DNA of 48,129 nucleotides, from assembly GCA_028293725.1 (NCBI GenBank), contig JAQGOE010000052.1:1-48129 (forward strand). The letters are read 5' to 3'. Positions 1 to 8,971 of the stretch are shown piece by piece. Each line of letters starts with the position of its first letter. Within the stretch, counting starts at the first letter, position 1. Under the pieces are notes generated by a model. It searched no databases, had not been told where the DNA came from, and was given only the letters and a program-made list of their open reading frames with translations. Source of the DNA: Gammaproteobacteria bacterium. Lineage in GTDB: Bacteria; Pseudomonadota; Gammaproteobacteria; Steroidobacterales; Steroidobacteraceae. Position numbers and translations under genes: made by a program.

Positions 1-2
1 CC

Positions 3-395
3 ATTCTGGGACTACTCGGCCTTTCCGGAATCCTGATGCGCAACACGCTGATCCTGATTGGCCAGATCCACACCAATCGGGCCAATGGACTCGACGCTTA
101 TCACGCTGTGGTCGAAGCCACGGTGCAGCGCGCTCGTCCGGTCATTCTGACCGCTCTCGCAGCTGTTCTCGCCTTCATACCTCTGACCCAGTCAGTATTC
201 TGGAGCGCACTCGCCTATACGCTCATCGGCGGAACCGCCGCTGGGACCGCGCTGATCCTGCTATTTCTGCCCGCTCTCTACTCGATTTGGAATCGAGTGA
301 AGCCAACCGCCGCGAACGACGACACCGCCTTCGCAGTTCCGAGCAACCAGAACGCGGAGGCAGCCGCCATCGACGATGGCCCCCGGCCCGCCTGA
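3..395 (+). CDS. RND efflux permease, C-terminal end (partial)
   Basis: The reading frame is open from the window edge, so this is only the last 130 or so residues of an inner-membrane proton-driven RND pump. The visible start (LLGLSGILMRNTLILIGQI) matches the transmembrane 10-11 region of AcrB/MexB-type permeases. It is followed by the usual amphipathic stretch with EATVQRARPVILTALAA and the last two membrane helices, ending in LFLPALYSIW and a short hydrophilic tail. The ATG at 36 is internal to the protein and is not the start. Partner adaptor and outer-membrane genes, if any, lie outside the window. It is a different gene from the RND permease at 35-40 kb. The family is certain; the substrate cannot be told. 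Confidence 0.9.
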   Translation: MLGLLGLSGILMRNTLILIGQIHTNRANGLDAYHAVVEATVQRARPVILTALAAVLAFIPLTQSVFWSALAYTLIGGTAAGTALILLFLPALYSIWNRVKPTAANDDTAFAVPSNQNAEAAAIDDGPRPA

Positions 396-404
396 CCTAC
401 ATCG

Positions 405-659
405 ATGATGGCCCAACTCGTCTGTGCCAACAGCGTTTCCGATGTTCTGCCGACATTGAACGCCTGGCTCCCGGAGCACGAGTCCCATCGAGCAGCTTTC
501 GACGACGCGCGCCAAGCTTGGCGCTTGGCCAGGCCGTATGCGCTGGCGGCACGCCCAGGAGCGGGGTCGGCGGAGTTGAAAGCGTTCTTGGATGCGCTCG
601 ATGAAGAACAATGGCGGTCCTCGATAGGACTCATGGATTCGACGACGTTCACTCAATGA
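405..659 (+). CDS. Small hypothetical protein (84 aa)
   Basis: A short frame begins 9 bases after the RND stop codon. The product is soluble-looking and mixed alpha-helical, rich in Ala, Arg and Leu, with no signal peptide, membrane segment or cysteine pair. I recognise no family. Its position right behind the pump gene and its balanced composition make it a possible last gene of that operon. No clear Shine-Dalgarno sequence precedes the ATG at 405 or the adjacent ATG at 408, so it may also be a chance frame. Confidence 0.35.
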   Translation: MMAQLVCANSVSDVLPTLNAWLPEHESHRAAFDDARQAWRLARPYALAARPGAGSAELKAFLDALDEEQWRSSIGLMDSTTFTQ

Positions 660-800
660 TGGTCACTGCCGCTCACGTCGCCACGGTGCACCCGACCGCC
701 GAAAGGCCGTGACCGAGCTACAGGTTGTAGCCCTGATCAAACAGCACTACATTCCTCCACGCACAACAACAACCGTGTTCACGGATGGAGGGACCGCGTC

Positions 801-2030
801 ATGGTAGAAGTCAGCCCGCGTGTTATTTCAAAGACCGTCCTACAACCTGTCGAGGCACTCGCACGTTTGTTTTGTGCGCTTGCGTTGACTTGTGTGGCCC
901 TGTTTCCAACGGCCTCGTGGGCCCAGGCCACCCCATTGCCTATTTTGACACCCACGCAGACCCTGACGCCTACTGATGAAGAGACCTATTCATCTCCGGG
1001 CGCTTTTCCGAACGCGTTGTATTTCGGTGGCACGGTGGCGTTGGATGAAAAAAACGTCCTGGTCAGCATGAGCGGTTACAACAGCCAGACCGGTCGGATT
1101 GCCGTTTTCGGCAAAGGTGCCAACAATCAATGGGTTCGCACCGGAAATATCGATCCGACACCACAGCTGCAGTATGACTACTTCGGAGGGCTAGTGGCGC
1201 TGGATCATGGTTACCTCATGGTCACCGCGGGTACGGGCACGTCCTTGTTTCGCAGGGAGCAGGCAGGATGGACTCAAACGGACAAGCTGGCCGGGGTGTT
1301 GGCCTGGCAGTCGACGGGCCAGACCATCAATCCGCCCTGGGCCTTCATTGTGGGTGACGTTTATCGGATCACTCCTCATGGCAAGCTGCGGAAGACTGGC
1401 CAGACTTTGTCTGATGAGGTCCCGCCTACGCTGACCTCGTTTGGAGCTACTGACGCCTCCGACGGTAACACCCTGGCGATTGGCGATACGTCCTATAACA
1501 ATGAGGAAGGGGCCGTCTACGTCTTCGAGCTCGAACATGGCCAGTGGGTACAGAAACAACAGCTCGTCACCTCGGACGGAGTCAGCGGTGATGCCTTTAG
1601 CTACGGCATCTCGATCGCGGGCGATCTCATGGCCATCACGGCCAGCGGGCGGAACTTGAGGTACGAAGACCCGAACTGTCCCGGCACGTACTATACGGGT
1701 GGCTCGGTATACATTTTCGAGCGTATCAATGGCCAGTGGACCCAACAGCAGGAAATCGATGCCGACTGCACGTCATTCAGTAACTCGGTCCAGGTGAATC
1801 GGGAATGGCTCGCCGTAAACGCCGCCGGCGCTGACAACATCGTCTATCACCGCTCACACGAGCGCGGCTCGCAAATGTTCGAGGCATTTGGTCATACCGG
1901 TACTGACATTCAGGGCTACGGCATGAAGCTGTTCGGTTCCACCATGGTGGTTGGATCGCCCGGGCTGGAGTTTCCTCCCGGACAGGCTTACGTGTACGAC
2001 CTTCGCTACACGAAGAAGAAATCAGACTGA
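801..2030 (+). CDS. Secreted FG-GAP-repeat-like beta-propeller protein
   Basis: The 409-residue product starts with a long n-region, a hydrophobic core (LFCALALTCVALFPTASWA) and a likely signal peptidase site after AWA or AWAQA, so it should be exported. The mature part repeats a blade-like pattern about every 55-65 residues: a sequence like GAVYVFELEHGQWVQKQQL, then a Gly/Asp-rich loop with FSYGISIAGDLMAITA. This is the pattern of FG-GAP/integrin-alpha-like propellers. Further copies are RIAVFGKGANNQWVRTGNI and GSVYIFERINGQWTQQQEI. Such proteins bind ligands or surfaces outside the cytoplasm; the ligand here is unknown. The ATG at 801 has a strong Shine-Dalgarno sequence (TGGAGGGA at 786-793, 7 bases upstream). 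It stands alone, with more than 380 bases of non-coding DNA after it. Confidence 0.75.
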   Translation: MVEVSPRVISKTVLQPVEALARLFCALALTCVALFPTASWAQATPLPILTPTQTLTPTDEETYSSPGAFPNALYFGGTVALDEKNVLVSMSGYNSQTGRIAVFGKGANNQWVRTGNIDPTPQLQYDYFGGLVALDHGYLMVTAGTGTSLFRREQAGWTQTDKLAGVLAWQSTGQTINPPWAFIVGDVYRITPHGKLRKTGQTLSDEVPPTLTSFGATDASDGNTLAIGDTSYNNEEGAVYVFELEHGQWVQKQQLVTSDGVSGDAFSYGISIAGDLMAITASGRNLRYEDPNCPGTYYTGGSVYIFERINGQWTQQQEIDADCTSFSNSVQVNREWLAVNAAGADNIVYHRSHERGSQMFEAFGHTGTDIQGYGMKLFGSTMVVGSPGLEFPPGQAYVYDLRYTKKKSD

Positions 2031-2419
2031 GAGAGCCCGCACCGGAAGCGGAGGCCGCCATGGTTTCTCCTCCTCCTTACGGGCCGTGCGATCTTCTATC
2101 GAGCCTGTAGGGCGCAAACTGAGCGCACCTTCCTATGTCGACGAACGGCCGGACCGGTACCCGTTGACGCGGACCAAGGGGTGCGCGACGCCCTCCCCCG
2201 ACGACGATCCGACAGGATTGGGGGGAGCGGCACCAAGGCGCTGGTGGAGCAGGTTCTCCCGTTCTGCGTCTGGCCAACCCGGCGCGTTAACAGTGATTCC
2301 GACTGAGTTGGTTGTGCGAGGGTCGAGTCTGCGGGAGCTAGTGTCCCCGAAACGGCGAAGTTACATTGTCATAGGACACGACCTCGTCTAGAAAATTCCG
2401 TCAGGGCGGTGCGCCCCTC
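2031..2419. other. Intergenic region without a supported gene
   Basis: 389 bases lie between two converging genes (the propeller on + and the ABC exporter on -). A plus-strand frame crosses it, but the translation is Arg/Pro/Ser-rich, has no family resemblance and begins inside the upstream gene in another frame. I see no clear intrinsic terminator, tRNA or repeat. Confidence 0.5.
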
Positions 2420-4234
2420 TCAGGCGGCGAACTGCAGCGCCGCGAGACGCGCGTAGAGCGCGCCGCGCGTGATGAGCTCCGCATGCCTCCCCTGCTCGAC
2501 GATGCGCCCGTGGTCCAGCACAAAGATGCGGTCGGCACGCTGCACGGTGGCGAGCCGGTGCGCGATTACGATGGTTGTGCGCCCGCGCATCGCCGTCTCG
2601 AGAGCGTCCTGGACAACGCGCTCACTTTCCGCATCCAGACTGCTGGTCGCTTCGTCGAGCAGCAGCAGCGGCGCGTCCTTGAGGATGGCTCGCGCGATCG
2701 CGATGCGCTGGCGCTGCCCGCCGGAAAGGCGCACGCCGCGCTCGCCGACGGCGCTCGAGTAGCCCTGGGGCAGGCGGCGCACAAACTCCTCGACGTTGGC
2801 CGCGCGTGCCGCCGCGTATGCCTGCTCGTCGCTCGCGCTCGGGCGCCCGTAGCGGATGTTGTCGAGGATCGTCCCGGAGAAAATCACCGGCTCCTGCGGC
2901 ACCGTGGCGATGCACGCGCGCAGGTCGGCGAGGCGCAGCTCGCGCGCCGACACGCGGTCGAGCGTCAGCTGGCCGGCGTCGATGTCATAGAAGCGCTGTA
3001 GGAGTAGGAACACCGTCGTTTTGCCCGCCCCGGACGGGCCAACCAGCGCGACGGTCTGCCCAGGCTCGATGACGAGGTCGAGGTCCTGCAACACAGGCAC
3101 TGCCGGCCGCGACGGGTAGCGGAAGGAAACGCCGACGAACTCGACGCGCAGCGGTTGGGTCCCGCGTCCGGTCGGCAACTCGCGCGGGTGCGGCGGGTCG
3201 GCGATCGGCGATCTCGCCGCGAGCAACTCCATGAGCCGTTCGGTCGCACCCGCCGTGCGCAGCAACTCACCCCAGACCTCGGCGAGCACGGCCACACTCG
3301 AGGCGACGATCATGATGTAGAGCGCGGTCTGGCTGAGCTCGCCGGCACTGATCCGCCCCTCGATTACGCCGGTGACGCCGCCGTGCAGCCCGTACAGCAG
3401 CGAGGCAAACACGCCGGTGATCAGGAAGGCCGTGAGTCCTGCGCGCGTGCCCGCGCGCCGCACTGCAGTCGCGAACGCGATCTCGTTGGAGCGCGCGAAG
3501 CGCAGCGTCTCGGCGTTCTCCTGCGTGTAGCTCTGCACCACGGACACGGCGTTGAGGACCTCGCCGGCGATGCCGCTTGTGTCGGCGATGCGGTCCTGGC
3601 TGGCGCGCGACAGACGCCTGACGCGGCGCCCGATTCCCAGCGCCGGCAGCACGACGAGGGTGATCACTCCGACCACGGCGAGCATGAGGCGCGGGTTGGT
3701 CGCGACCAACATGCCGATCGCACCCAGCACCATGACCAGGCTACGCAGCCCCATGGAGAGGCTCGACCCGACAGCGCCCTGGATCACGGTCGCGTCGGCG
3801 GTGAGGCGCGAGAGAACTTCGCCCGTCTTCAAGGTCTCGAAGAACTGCGGGCTCTGGCGCAGCACGTGCGCGTAGACCGCGCGGCGCAGGTCGGCCGTGA
3901 CGCGCTCGCCGATCCAACTCACCATGTAAAAGCGGCCCGCCGTGAAGACCGCCAGCGCGACCGCGACCGCAAAGAGCTCCAGGAACCGCAAGCGTACCTG
4001 CGCCATGCGCGCCGCGAGCTCGATGCCGGCCGGCTGGATCAGCCCGTGGTCGACGAGGTCGCGCACCGCCGCAGGCAGCGCAAGCGTCGCGCCGGCGGAG
4101 AGCGCCAGGAAGAGCAGCGCCAGTGCGATCTGCCGACCGTACGGGCGCACGAACGGCAGCAAGGACCACAGCGGCCGCAGCTTGCGGGTAGCGGGCGCTT
4201 GCGTGGTGGGAACTGATTCCAGGGTGCCGTCCAA
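2420..4234 (-). CDS. ABC exporter half-transporter, MsbA/ABCB type
   Basis: A 604-residue fused membrane-ATPase exporter, the normal size for a homodimeric half-transporter. Residues about 25-335 are the six-helix domain (helices near 35-55, 85-105, 160-200 and 265-320). The nucleotide-binding domain follows with Walker A GPSGAGKTT (399-407), Q-loop near PQEPVIFSG (446-454), signature LSGGQRQR (503-510), Walker B LLLLDEATSSLD (523-534) and H-loop His559, all intact. It should pump a lipid or hydrophobic compound out of the inner membrane using ATP. Proteins of this kind include lipid A flippase MsbA and multidrug exporters; the sequence does not decide between them. No partner gene is adjacent. 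The upstream non-coding stretch of about 490 bases is shared with a divergent gene. Confidence 0.93.
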   Translation of the reverse strand: MDGTLESVPTTQAPATRKLRPLWSLLPFVRPYGRQIALALLFLALSAGATLALPAAVRDLVDHGLIQPAGIELAARMAQVRLRFLELFAVAVALAVFTAGRFYMVSWIGERVTADLRRAVYAHVLRQSPQFFETLKTGEVLSRLTADATVIQGAVGSSLSMGLRSLVMVLGAIGMLVATNPRLMLAVVGVITLVVLPALGIGRRVRRLSRASQDRIADTSGIAGEVLNAVSVVQSYTQENAETLRFARSNEIAFATAVRRAGTRAGLTAFLITGVFASLLYGLHGGVTGVIEGRISAGELSQTALYIMIVASSVAVLAEVWGELLRTAGATERLMELLAARSPIADPPHPRELPTGRGTQPLRVEFVGVSFRYPSRPAVPVLQDLDLVIEPGQTVALVGPSGAGKTTVFLLLQRFYDIDAGQLTLDRVSARELRLADLRACIATVPQEPVIFSGTILDNIRYGRPSASDEQAYAAARAANVEEFVRRLPQGYSSAVGERGVRLSGGQRQRIAIARAILKDAPLLLLDEATSSLDAESERVVQDALETAMRGRTTIVIAHRLATVQRADRIFVLDHGRIVEQGRHAELITRGALYARLAALQFAA

Positions 4235-4726
4235 TTCAATTTATCCTTGCTAGCGTCTGTTGACACCGCCGCAGGTCAATGAGCGGGCTCATGAATACCG
4301 AGACGTTTGGGGCTCATAGATATTGTGGAAGTGGGACTCATCGTGCCGTCAGTCTTGGATCTTCAAGGTCGACCTCATAGGGAATTTCCGCGGCGACGCG
4401 TGGCAGATGCTCGCCATCGATTTCTCTCACAAGCCGTGAGAGAAATTTGTCGTGACGACTTACAAGTTCGACTTACCCTGACTTAAGTCAAGTTAGCCTG
4501 TCGCGCGCTTGCGTTCACGTGAAGCTCAGCACGCGCTGCGGCTCGACGGCGTGACACCCCGTTCACATTGAGATTCGCTGAACTGTGGCGCACTTCCGAT
4601 GTGATGTTCTCCGGCGAGTCCCGGAAAGGCAGACAAGACTAGCGCCCCAGGGGCACCGCGCGAAGGGTGAACTCAGCCCGTTCACGGCTGCGGGGAAGGT
4701 GATTCAATTCGCTGGAGGCAACAACC
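4235..4726. other. Divergent intergenic region
   Basis: 492 bases separate the ABC exporter (-) from the small membrane protein (+) and must hold both promoters. The clearest element is a 12-bp perfect palindrome at 4479-4490, listed separately. A short frame at 4585-4791 has no recognisable product and no Shine-Dalgarno sequence, so I left it out. Confidence 0.5.
4479..4490. promoter_or_regulatory. 12-bp perfect palindrome TGACTTAAGTCA
   Basis: TGACTTAAGTCA reads identically on both strands and lies in an AT-rich part of a divergent promoter region, about 245 bases from each start codon. This is the form expected of a dimeric regulator site. No regulator gene is next to it and there is no second copy nearby, so its role is inferred from symmetry and position only. 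Confidence 0.3.
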
Positions 4727-5398
4727 GTGTCTTGTCATATTTATCCCATGAGCATGTCATTACACAACCATTCCGACCTAGAACATATTGAAGTCGAATT
4801 CACTCCAGAGCAGACGGAAGTCCTGGTACAGGCCGCGGCTGGGCGGCAACGCGCACCTGCGTTGGAGCCGCTACCTATCGAGACACTGACAGATCCGCTG
4901 CCATGGTCCTTGCATCAGGCAACGTCTCATGGAAACTCGATCGGGAGCAACGAGCAATCCAGGAAGCCGCTGCGCACCGGGCGGGTCGGGCTGCTGGTCC
5001 GCGTTCTATTATATGTCGGGCTGTTGGTCGGCATCGCGTACGTCAGACAGGTCGGCGAAGAGCCGGTTCAGGTAGCCCAGAAAGTCGATCCCAAGCCGGC
5101 CCTTGTCGGGGAGGAGCGAGGACCAACGGCGCCTTCCGCCGACAGCGAGGCCATGCTGATCAAGAACCCATTCGATCGGACGGAGGCTTTCGAGTTTCCA
5201 CCCGGGACCAGCAAGGCCGAAGCACGCGAGGCCGTCGCAAAGTTGTTGATGGAGCGCGCACACGACCGGCTGCCTCTGTTGGCTGAAGCATCGCGCCGCC
5301 GTGGAGCGACTGCGAGGCACGGGATGCGCGAATCTTCGCAGCTGCAAGACAGTCAATATCGAAACTCGCAGGCAGTGCTAGGGCGCGGACCTGTTTGA
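4727..5398 (+). CDS. Single-pass membrane protein of unknown function
   Basis: A 223-residue product. The GTG at 4727 is preferred because GGAGG (4714-4718) lies 8 bases upstream; ATG codons at 4748 and 4754 are alternatives. The first 85 residues are hydrophilic and acidic (EHIEVEFTPEQTEVLVQAAAG). One hydrophobic helix follows (GLLVRVLLYVGLLVGIAYV, about residues 88-106), then a Pro-rich linker and a C-terminal part with NPFDRTEAFEFPPGTSKAEAREAVAKLLMERAHDR. That last block looks like a conserved folded motif, probably periplasmic. I do not recognise the family. The Shine-Dalgarno sequence, the membrane segment and the conserved-looking end make it a real gene. Confidence 0.65.
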   Translation: MSCHIYPMSMSLHNHSDLEHIEVEFTPEQTEVLVQAAAGRQRAPALEPLPIETLTDPLPWSLHQATSHGNSIGSNEQSRKPLRTGRVGLLVRVLLYVGLLVGIAYVRQVGEEPVQVAQKVDPKPALVGEERGPTAPSADSEAMLIKNPFDRTEAFEFPPGTSKAEAREAVAKLLMERAHDRLPLLAEASRRRGATARHGMRESSQLQDSQYRNSQAVLGRGPV

Positions 5399-5584
5399 GT
5401 AACTGCAGGCGTGCGAGGTGTGGCGAATCTCGATGGAGTGCCCGGCTTGAGGTCCCGGCGCTCGAATTCCCCAAATGGCCGTGATCTGGCGGCCGTACTC
5501 CTGTCAAGCTGGGCCCGCGCATCCAGGCCTCAATTGATCCCCTAATCGAGGGCGATCACGAGATAAACAGAAAATCCGCCCGTC

Positions 5585-5743
5585 CGGCTCTTCGTGGCCA
5601 CTTGCCGATTTATTCGCTTCTTCGAGGCCAAATACCGATCACAAGGGCTGGTCGCCGCAGATCCAAGCCTTGATATTACTTTATGAAAGTAAAGTAACTC
5701 GTTGAACCTGGAAGCTATTATAACGCCTGGCCACGAAGAAGCG
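5585..5743. repeat. Three copies of a 16-bp motif, possible insertion-element end
   Basis: Copies are at 5585-5600 (14 of 16 matches), 5615-5630 (15 of 16) and, inverted, 5728-5743, using CGCTTCTTCGTGGCCA (the reverse complement of 5728-5743) as reference. Two direct copies about 30 bases apart plus one inverted copy is the layout of multiple terminal repeats, as at the ends of IS21-type elements. No transposase gene is present, so this would be a relic. The assignment is an inference from repeat layout. Confidence 0.4.
5676..5692. promoter_or_regulatory. Inverted repeat TTACTTTATGAAAGTAA
   Basis: Perfect 7-bp arms around a 3-bp spacer. The right arm AAAGTAA is repeated at 5691-5697, giving overlapping half-sites. 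It resembles an operator of a small dimeric repressor, but no intact downstream gene is present. It may be the remains of a lost gene's promoter. Confidence 0.25.
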
Positions 5744-5931
5744 GATACGACAACGGCTTCACTGCCTTCCTACATCACCCAGCGCGTTGGCAGCGTAGAT
5801 CCCCAGTCTTTATCTTCCAACGAGGTCATGTGGGCGATGTTCCAGGTCGTTGCCAACCTGGACGCGCAAACCCTGGGATCGGGAGCCAGTTTTCTGCAAA
5901 CCCGAGGACTGTCCAAGCCGCGCATTGGCGC

Positions 5932-6036
5932 TCTCGACGCTTGGGACTGCGACAGCCCGCACTCACGCGCGGCGGCAGAGAAGCTCCCGAGCCGCGCAAC
6001 GCGCGTAAAGAGCCGGAGGGCAAATACGTCCTTCAT
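5932..6036 (-). pseudogene. LysR-family regulator, N-terminal fragment
   Basis: The minus-strand translation starts MKDVFALRLFTRVARLGSF and continues SAAARECGLSQSQASR. This is the start of a LysR helix-turn-helix domain: an opening helix, the GSFSAAA turn and the recognition helix up to SQ-SQ-SR. After about 35 residues the resemblance stops and an unrelated Arg/Pro-rich frame follows, so all of the effector domain and the wing are missing. The break lies toward the insertion-like repeats at 5585-5743, suggesting the gene was cut by an insertion or deletion. Confidence 0.6.
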
Positions 6037-6113
6037 GCGATAAGTGTACAGCCGCGGCGGCCCGGACTGCCGTTCCGGCAGCGGCCTGCCGGCCCAGTAG
6101 CTCGCTCATCAGC

Positions 6114-8765
6114 CTACTTCGCTTCGAAATCATAGCGCACACCCAGCAGGTAGTCCTGGCTGTAGAACTCCCGCTGAATGGGCCGGTCGGGTGTGCCCTC
6201 GTAGAATGCGTGGGGAGTATTCAGAAGATTCTTGATATTGAAGTACAGGCCCAGCTGCCCGTTGATCTTGTATGTGCTGCCGAAGTCCAGGGAGGTGCGT
6301 TTCGCGTTGTAAACGTCGCCGCTGCGGTCGGCGCCTATGGCGAACAGGTCGGCGGAGACGGAGTACGCGGCGAGTCTCAAGCCCAGTCCATACTTCTCAT
6401 AGAAGACGGTCGCGTTCCAGGTCTGCTTCGAGGTGGAGGGGAGCTCCGAGTGCTCGCCCGGCCGGATAAAGAACCTCGAGTCCACGAAGGTTGCGTTCGC
6501 GCCGGCTCCAAATCCGCTGAGGAAGCCGGGAAGCTCCGTAAAGCGTTGCTCCCAGTTGAACTCAAAACCACGAGCGTAGGACGCTCTCGCGTTTGCGAAC
6601 GTAAAACTCCTCAGCAGCAGACCGCTGGCGGGATCCGTCACCGACCCGGTGTTGTCCGCAACGATGTAGTTGGAAATCTCCTTGTCGAAGAGACCGAAGG
6701 ACACGATGCCTGCATTGGCGAGGTACTTCTCAATGGTCACGTCGAAACTGTTGGCGGTGGCGGGTTTGAGCTTCGGGTTCCCTTCGGTCACGCTGCTGGA
6801 CCCCAGGTCGATGGTCTGGGAGGCATCGGACTGGTTGAATCCGGGCCGGGCGATCGTGGATGACCAGGTGGCGCGCGCTATCAGGCTGGGCTGCAGCTCG
6901 AAGCGCCCCTGCAGGCTGGGGAAAGCGTTCGTGTAGTTGTTGGTGGCGCGCAGCGGTGTGAACGTCGGATTTCCGTTGGCGTCGAGTGTCGGTTGTGAAT
7001 TCGCATCCAGGGGCACCTGGTTGGCATTTTCGACATCATGGGTCGACTCGACGCGTACACCGCCGAGGAGTCCAAAGCGGCCTGCGGTCATCTGGTATTG
7101 AAGATAGGCGGCATAGACATTCTCCTTGGCATCGAGGTATTGCTGCAGGCTGCTGGCAATATCGGTGGCGGCCTGGCTGCCCGAGCCGAGGATCGACTGA
7201 AGATAACCCGGGCGGATGTCCGCGCCGTTCTGGTACTGCGAGGCGTAATAGGTTTCGTTACCGCTCGAGGCAACGTCCGAGAGCAGCAGCGTGGGCAGGG
7301 TGGCGTACGAATACGGCTGGCTCGTGGTGCGCTTGTGCCGCAGGCGGACACTGACGCCGGTCTTCAGACTTTCCGAATCGAATCCACCCCACCTGAGTGG
7401 CAATTCGAGGTTTACCGCGAGCGACCCTTCCCTGTCGTAATTATAGGCTGCGCTGTTGGAAAAGCCGGTGAATAGGTAGTTCGTCGGGTCGAGATAGTTG
7501 GCTCCGCTGATCGTGTAGATCGGCGTGTGACCACGCCCGGTCGAGCTGTAGTCGATCGTGGCACCCGGGGCCGCAGGGGTATAGTCGAAGGCCGAATTGT
7601 AGTCGTATGCCTTGCTCCACGTCCCGTTGGTATACCCCAGCCGATAGTCGAGGATGATGCCGTCGAGATCGTTTCTTCCGCCGAGCATCACCACCTGGTC
7701 TTTCGAGGTCTCCTTTTCATCCCGGAAGTCCTTTTCGATCGAGGTCGCACCCGTGAGGGTGTCCTGGAGTGTGCCCTTGCCCGACACTGTCGTATTGCCG
7801 TCGGGACTCAAGTTGAGGAACTGCCGATAGTACCTCTCCGTGTAACCGGCATCGAAGGCACGGGCGTAGTAGCTGTTGTCGGCATCCGGCTGATAGCCGA
7901 GGTCGATGCCATATCCGTGGCGCTTGCGGTTGAGTTCGTAATCCCGTTGCTGAATATTGCTGATCGCAGCGTACGGGTGCGCCGAGTCGTTGTAGTAGGA
8001 CGGCTCCACGTCATCGATCCCACGCCAGTTCTCGTTGAACGAGTAGGTCAGGACTACCGAAAAGGGCTGGTCGCTGTACGCGTTGACACCCGACTCCGAC
8101 GGTCTGCCGGCGCCGCCGAAGCGGCCGCCTGTCGTGATGGCGACATCGATGACGGGCTTCTGGCGCAGCGGCTCCCAGCCCGAGCCCACATTTCCTTCGG
8201 CGAACAGCACGCCGTCCGGTGGCGCGGTTTTGGGCGTGATTTCGATCGTGCCGCCGAGCGCCTCCGCATCCTGGCTGGGTAGGTTCGACTTGGTAATCGT
8301 AAGGGCGCCGACGAGGCCTATCGGAATCGAGTCGAGTGTGACTGCGCGGTAACCGCCAAAGGGCGAGGCGTTGTTGGTCGGTGGCAGGCGCAAACCGCCG
8401 AAGGTGGTGCTGTTCAAATCCGCGTCGAGGCCGCGAATGTTGACGTAGCGGCCCTCCCCTTCGTCGGTTTCGAGAGAGATTCCGGGGATTCTGCGTACGG
8501 CTTCGCCTGTGCTTACATCCGGCAGCTTGCGGATCTCGGTGTACGTCGCGATGTTGACTAGGTTCGGCGCATCCTTCTGGGCCTCGCGCGCCTGCTGCAC
8601 GGTGGTACGTTGCGCGGTCACGGTAATTTCTGAGAGCGTCGATCCGTTTTCCTGCGCCTCGTCTGCCGCTGCCGCCGCCTCTGCTGCCATGGATGTGATG
8701 ACGTTCAGCAGCAATTGCGCACAGAGGGTCACGCATCCCGTTAGCCGAATGATAACTCGATACAC
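6114..8765 (-). CDS. TonB-dependent outer-membrane receptor
   Basis: An 883-residue receptor. A signal peptide (about 1-28) is followed by the TonB-box-like EITVTAQRT (46-54), the plug domain with AVRRIPGISLETDEGEGRYVNIRGL, and a long beta-barrel ending in GVRYDFEAK, a short C-terminal strand rather than a lipid anchor. The plug wording (TGEAVRRIPGI, RYVNIRGLDADLNSTTFGGLRLP) is that of the Caulobacter/Xanthomonas-type receptors often used for sugars and other nutrients. The start is a GTG at 8765, chosen because it yields the complete signal peptide; its Shine-Dalgarno sequence is weak. It imports a ligand across the outer membrane with TonB/ExbBD energy; the ligand is unknown. A second receptor lies 206 bases upstream on the same strand. 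Confidence 0.92.
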   Translation of the reverse strand: MYRVIIRLTGCVTLCAQLLLNVITSMAAEAAAAADEAQENGSTLSEITVTAQRTTVQQAREAQKDAPNLVNIATYTEIRKLPDVSTGEAVRRIPGISLETDEGEGRYVNIRGLDADLNSTTFGGLRLPPTNNASPFGGYRAVTLDSIPIGLVGALTITKSNLPSQDAEALGGTIEITPKTAPPDGVLFAEGNVGSGWEPLRQKPVIDVAITTGGRFGGAGRPSESGVNAYSDQPFSVVLTYSFNENWRGIDDVEPSYYNDSAHPYAAISNIQQRDYELNRKRHGYGIDLGYQPDADNSYYARAFDAGYTERYYRQFLNLSPDGNTTVSGKGTLQDTLTGATSIEKDFRDEKETSKDQVVMLGGRNDLDGIILDYRLGYTNGTWSKAYDYNSAFDYTPAAPGATIDYSSTGRGHTPIYTISGANYLDPTNYLFTGFSNSAAYNYDREGSLAVNLELPLRWGGFDSESLKTGVSVRLRHKRTTSQPYSYATLPTLLLSDVASSGNETYYASQYQNGADIRPGYLQSILGSGSQAATDIASSLQQYLDAKENVYAAYLQYQMTAGRFGLLGGVRVESTHDVENANQVPLDANSQPTLDANGNPTFTPLRATNNYTNAFPSLQGRFELQPSLIARATWSSTIARPGFNQSDASQTIDLGSSSVTEGNPKLKPATANSFDVTIEKYLANAGIVSFGLFDKEISNYIVADNTGSVTDPASGLLLRSFTFANARASYARGFEFNWEQRFTELPGFLSGFGAGANATFVDSRFFIRPGEHSELPSTSKQTWNATVFYEKYGLGLRLAAYSVSADLFAIGADRSGDVYNAKRTSLDFGSTYKINGQLGLYFNIKNLLNTPHAFYEGTPDRPIQREFYSQDYLLGVRYDFEAK

Positions 8766-8777
8766 GTATTGAATTCC

Positions 8778-8796
8778 GTCGTAAGACTGTCGTAAG
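8778..8796. promoter_or_regulatory. Direct repeat GTCGTAAG, 11-bp period, upstream of a TBDR
   Basis: GTCGTAAG occurs at 8778-8785 and 8789-8796, just before the GTG start of the 883-residue receptor. Repeats spaced by one helical turn are typical of tandem activator or repressor binding. It is the only notable element in the 206-base gap between the two receptor genes. No cognate regulator is adjacent. Confidence 0.3.
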
Positions 8797-8971
8797 TTGT
8801 GTCAGTTACACCGATAAGATATGTCGGCCTGACGTTGTGCAGTGTGTCGAGCACACATGTCAGTTTCGTGACGTATGCACAGATGCAACACGTGACATTA
8901 GGCGCAGGACTGGGGCTTACGGAATCAAAACGGACGGTCTGTTACGATCGGCGCCCGGGGTTCGTTACCCG

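Larger units (their letters stand above)
5399..6113. other. Relic region between genes
   Basis: About 715 bases with no intact gene. It holds three copies of a 16-bp motif in both orientations, a short palindrome and the N-terminal fragment of a LysR regulator, each listed separately. Frames crossing it on either strand are patchwork, which fits insertion followed by decay. Confidence 0.55.

Noticed and set aside
1951..2391. Plus-strand frame of 146 codons after the FG-GAP-like gene
   Set aside because: It starts inside that gene, has no ribosome site and no recognisable product.
3155..4216. Long plus-strand open frame of 353 codons opposite the ABC exporter
   Set aside because: The translation is almost only Arg, Gln, His, Asp and Ala. 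It is the mirror of a high-GC gene, with no domain or ribosome site, while the minus strand encodes a perfect ABC exporter.
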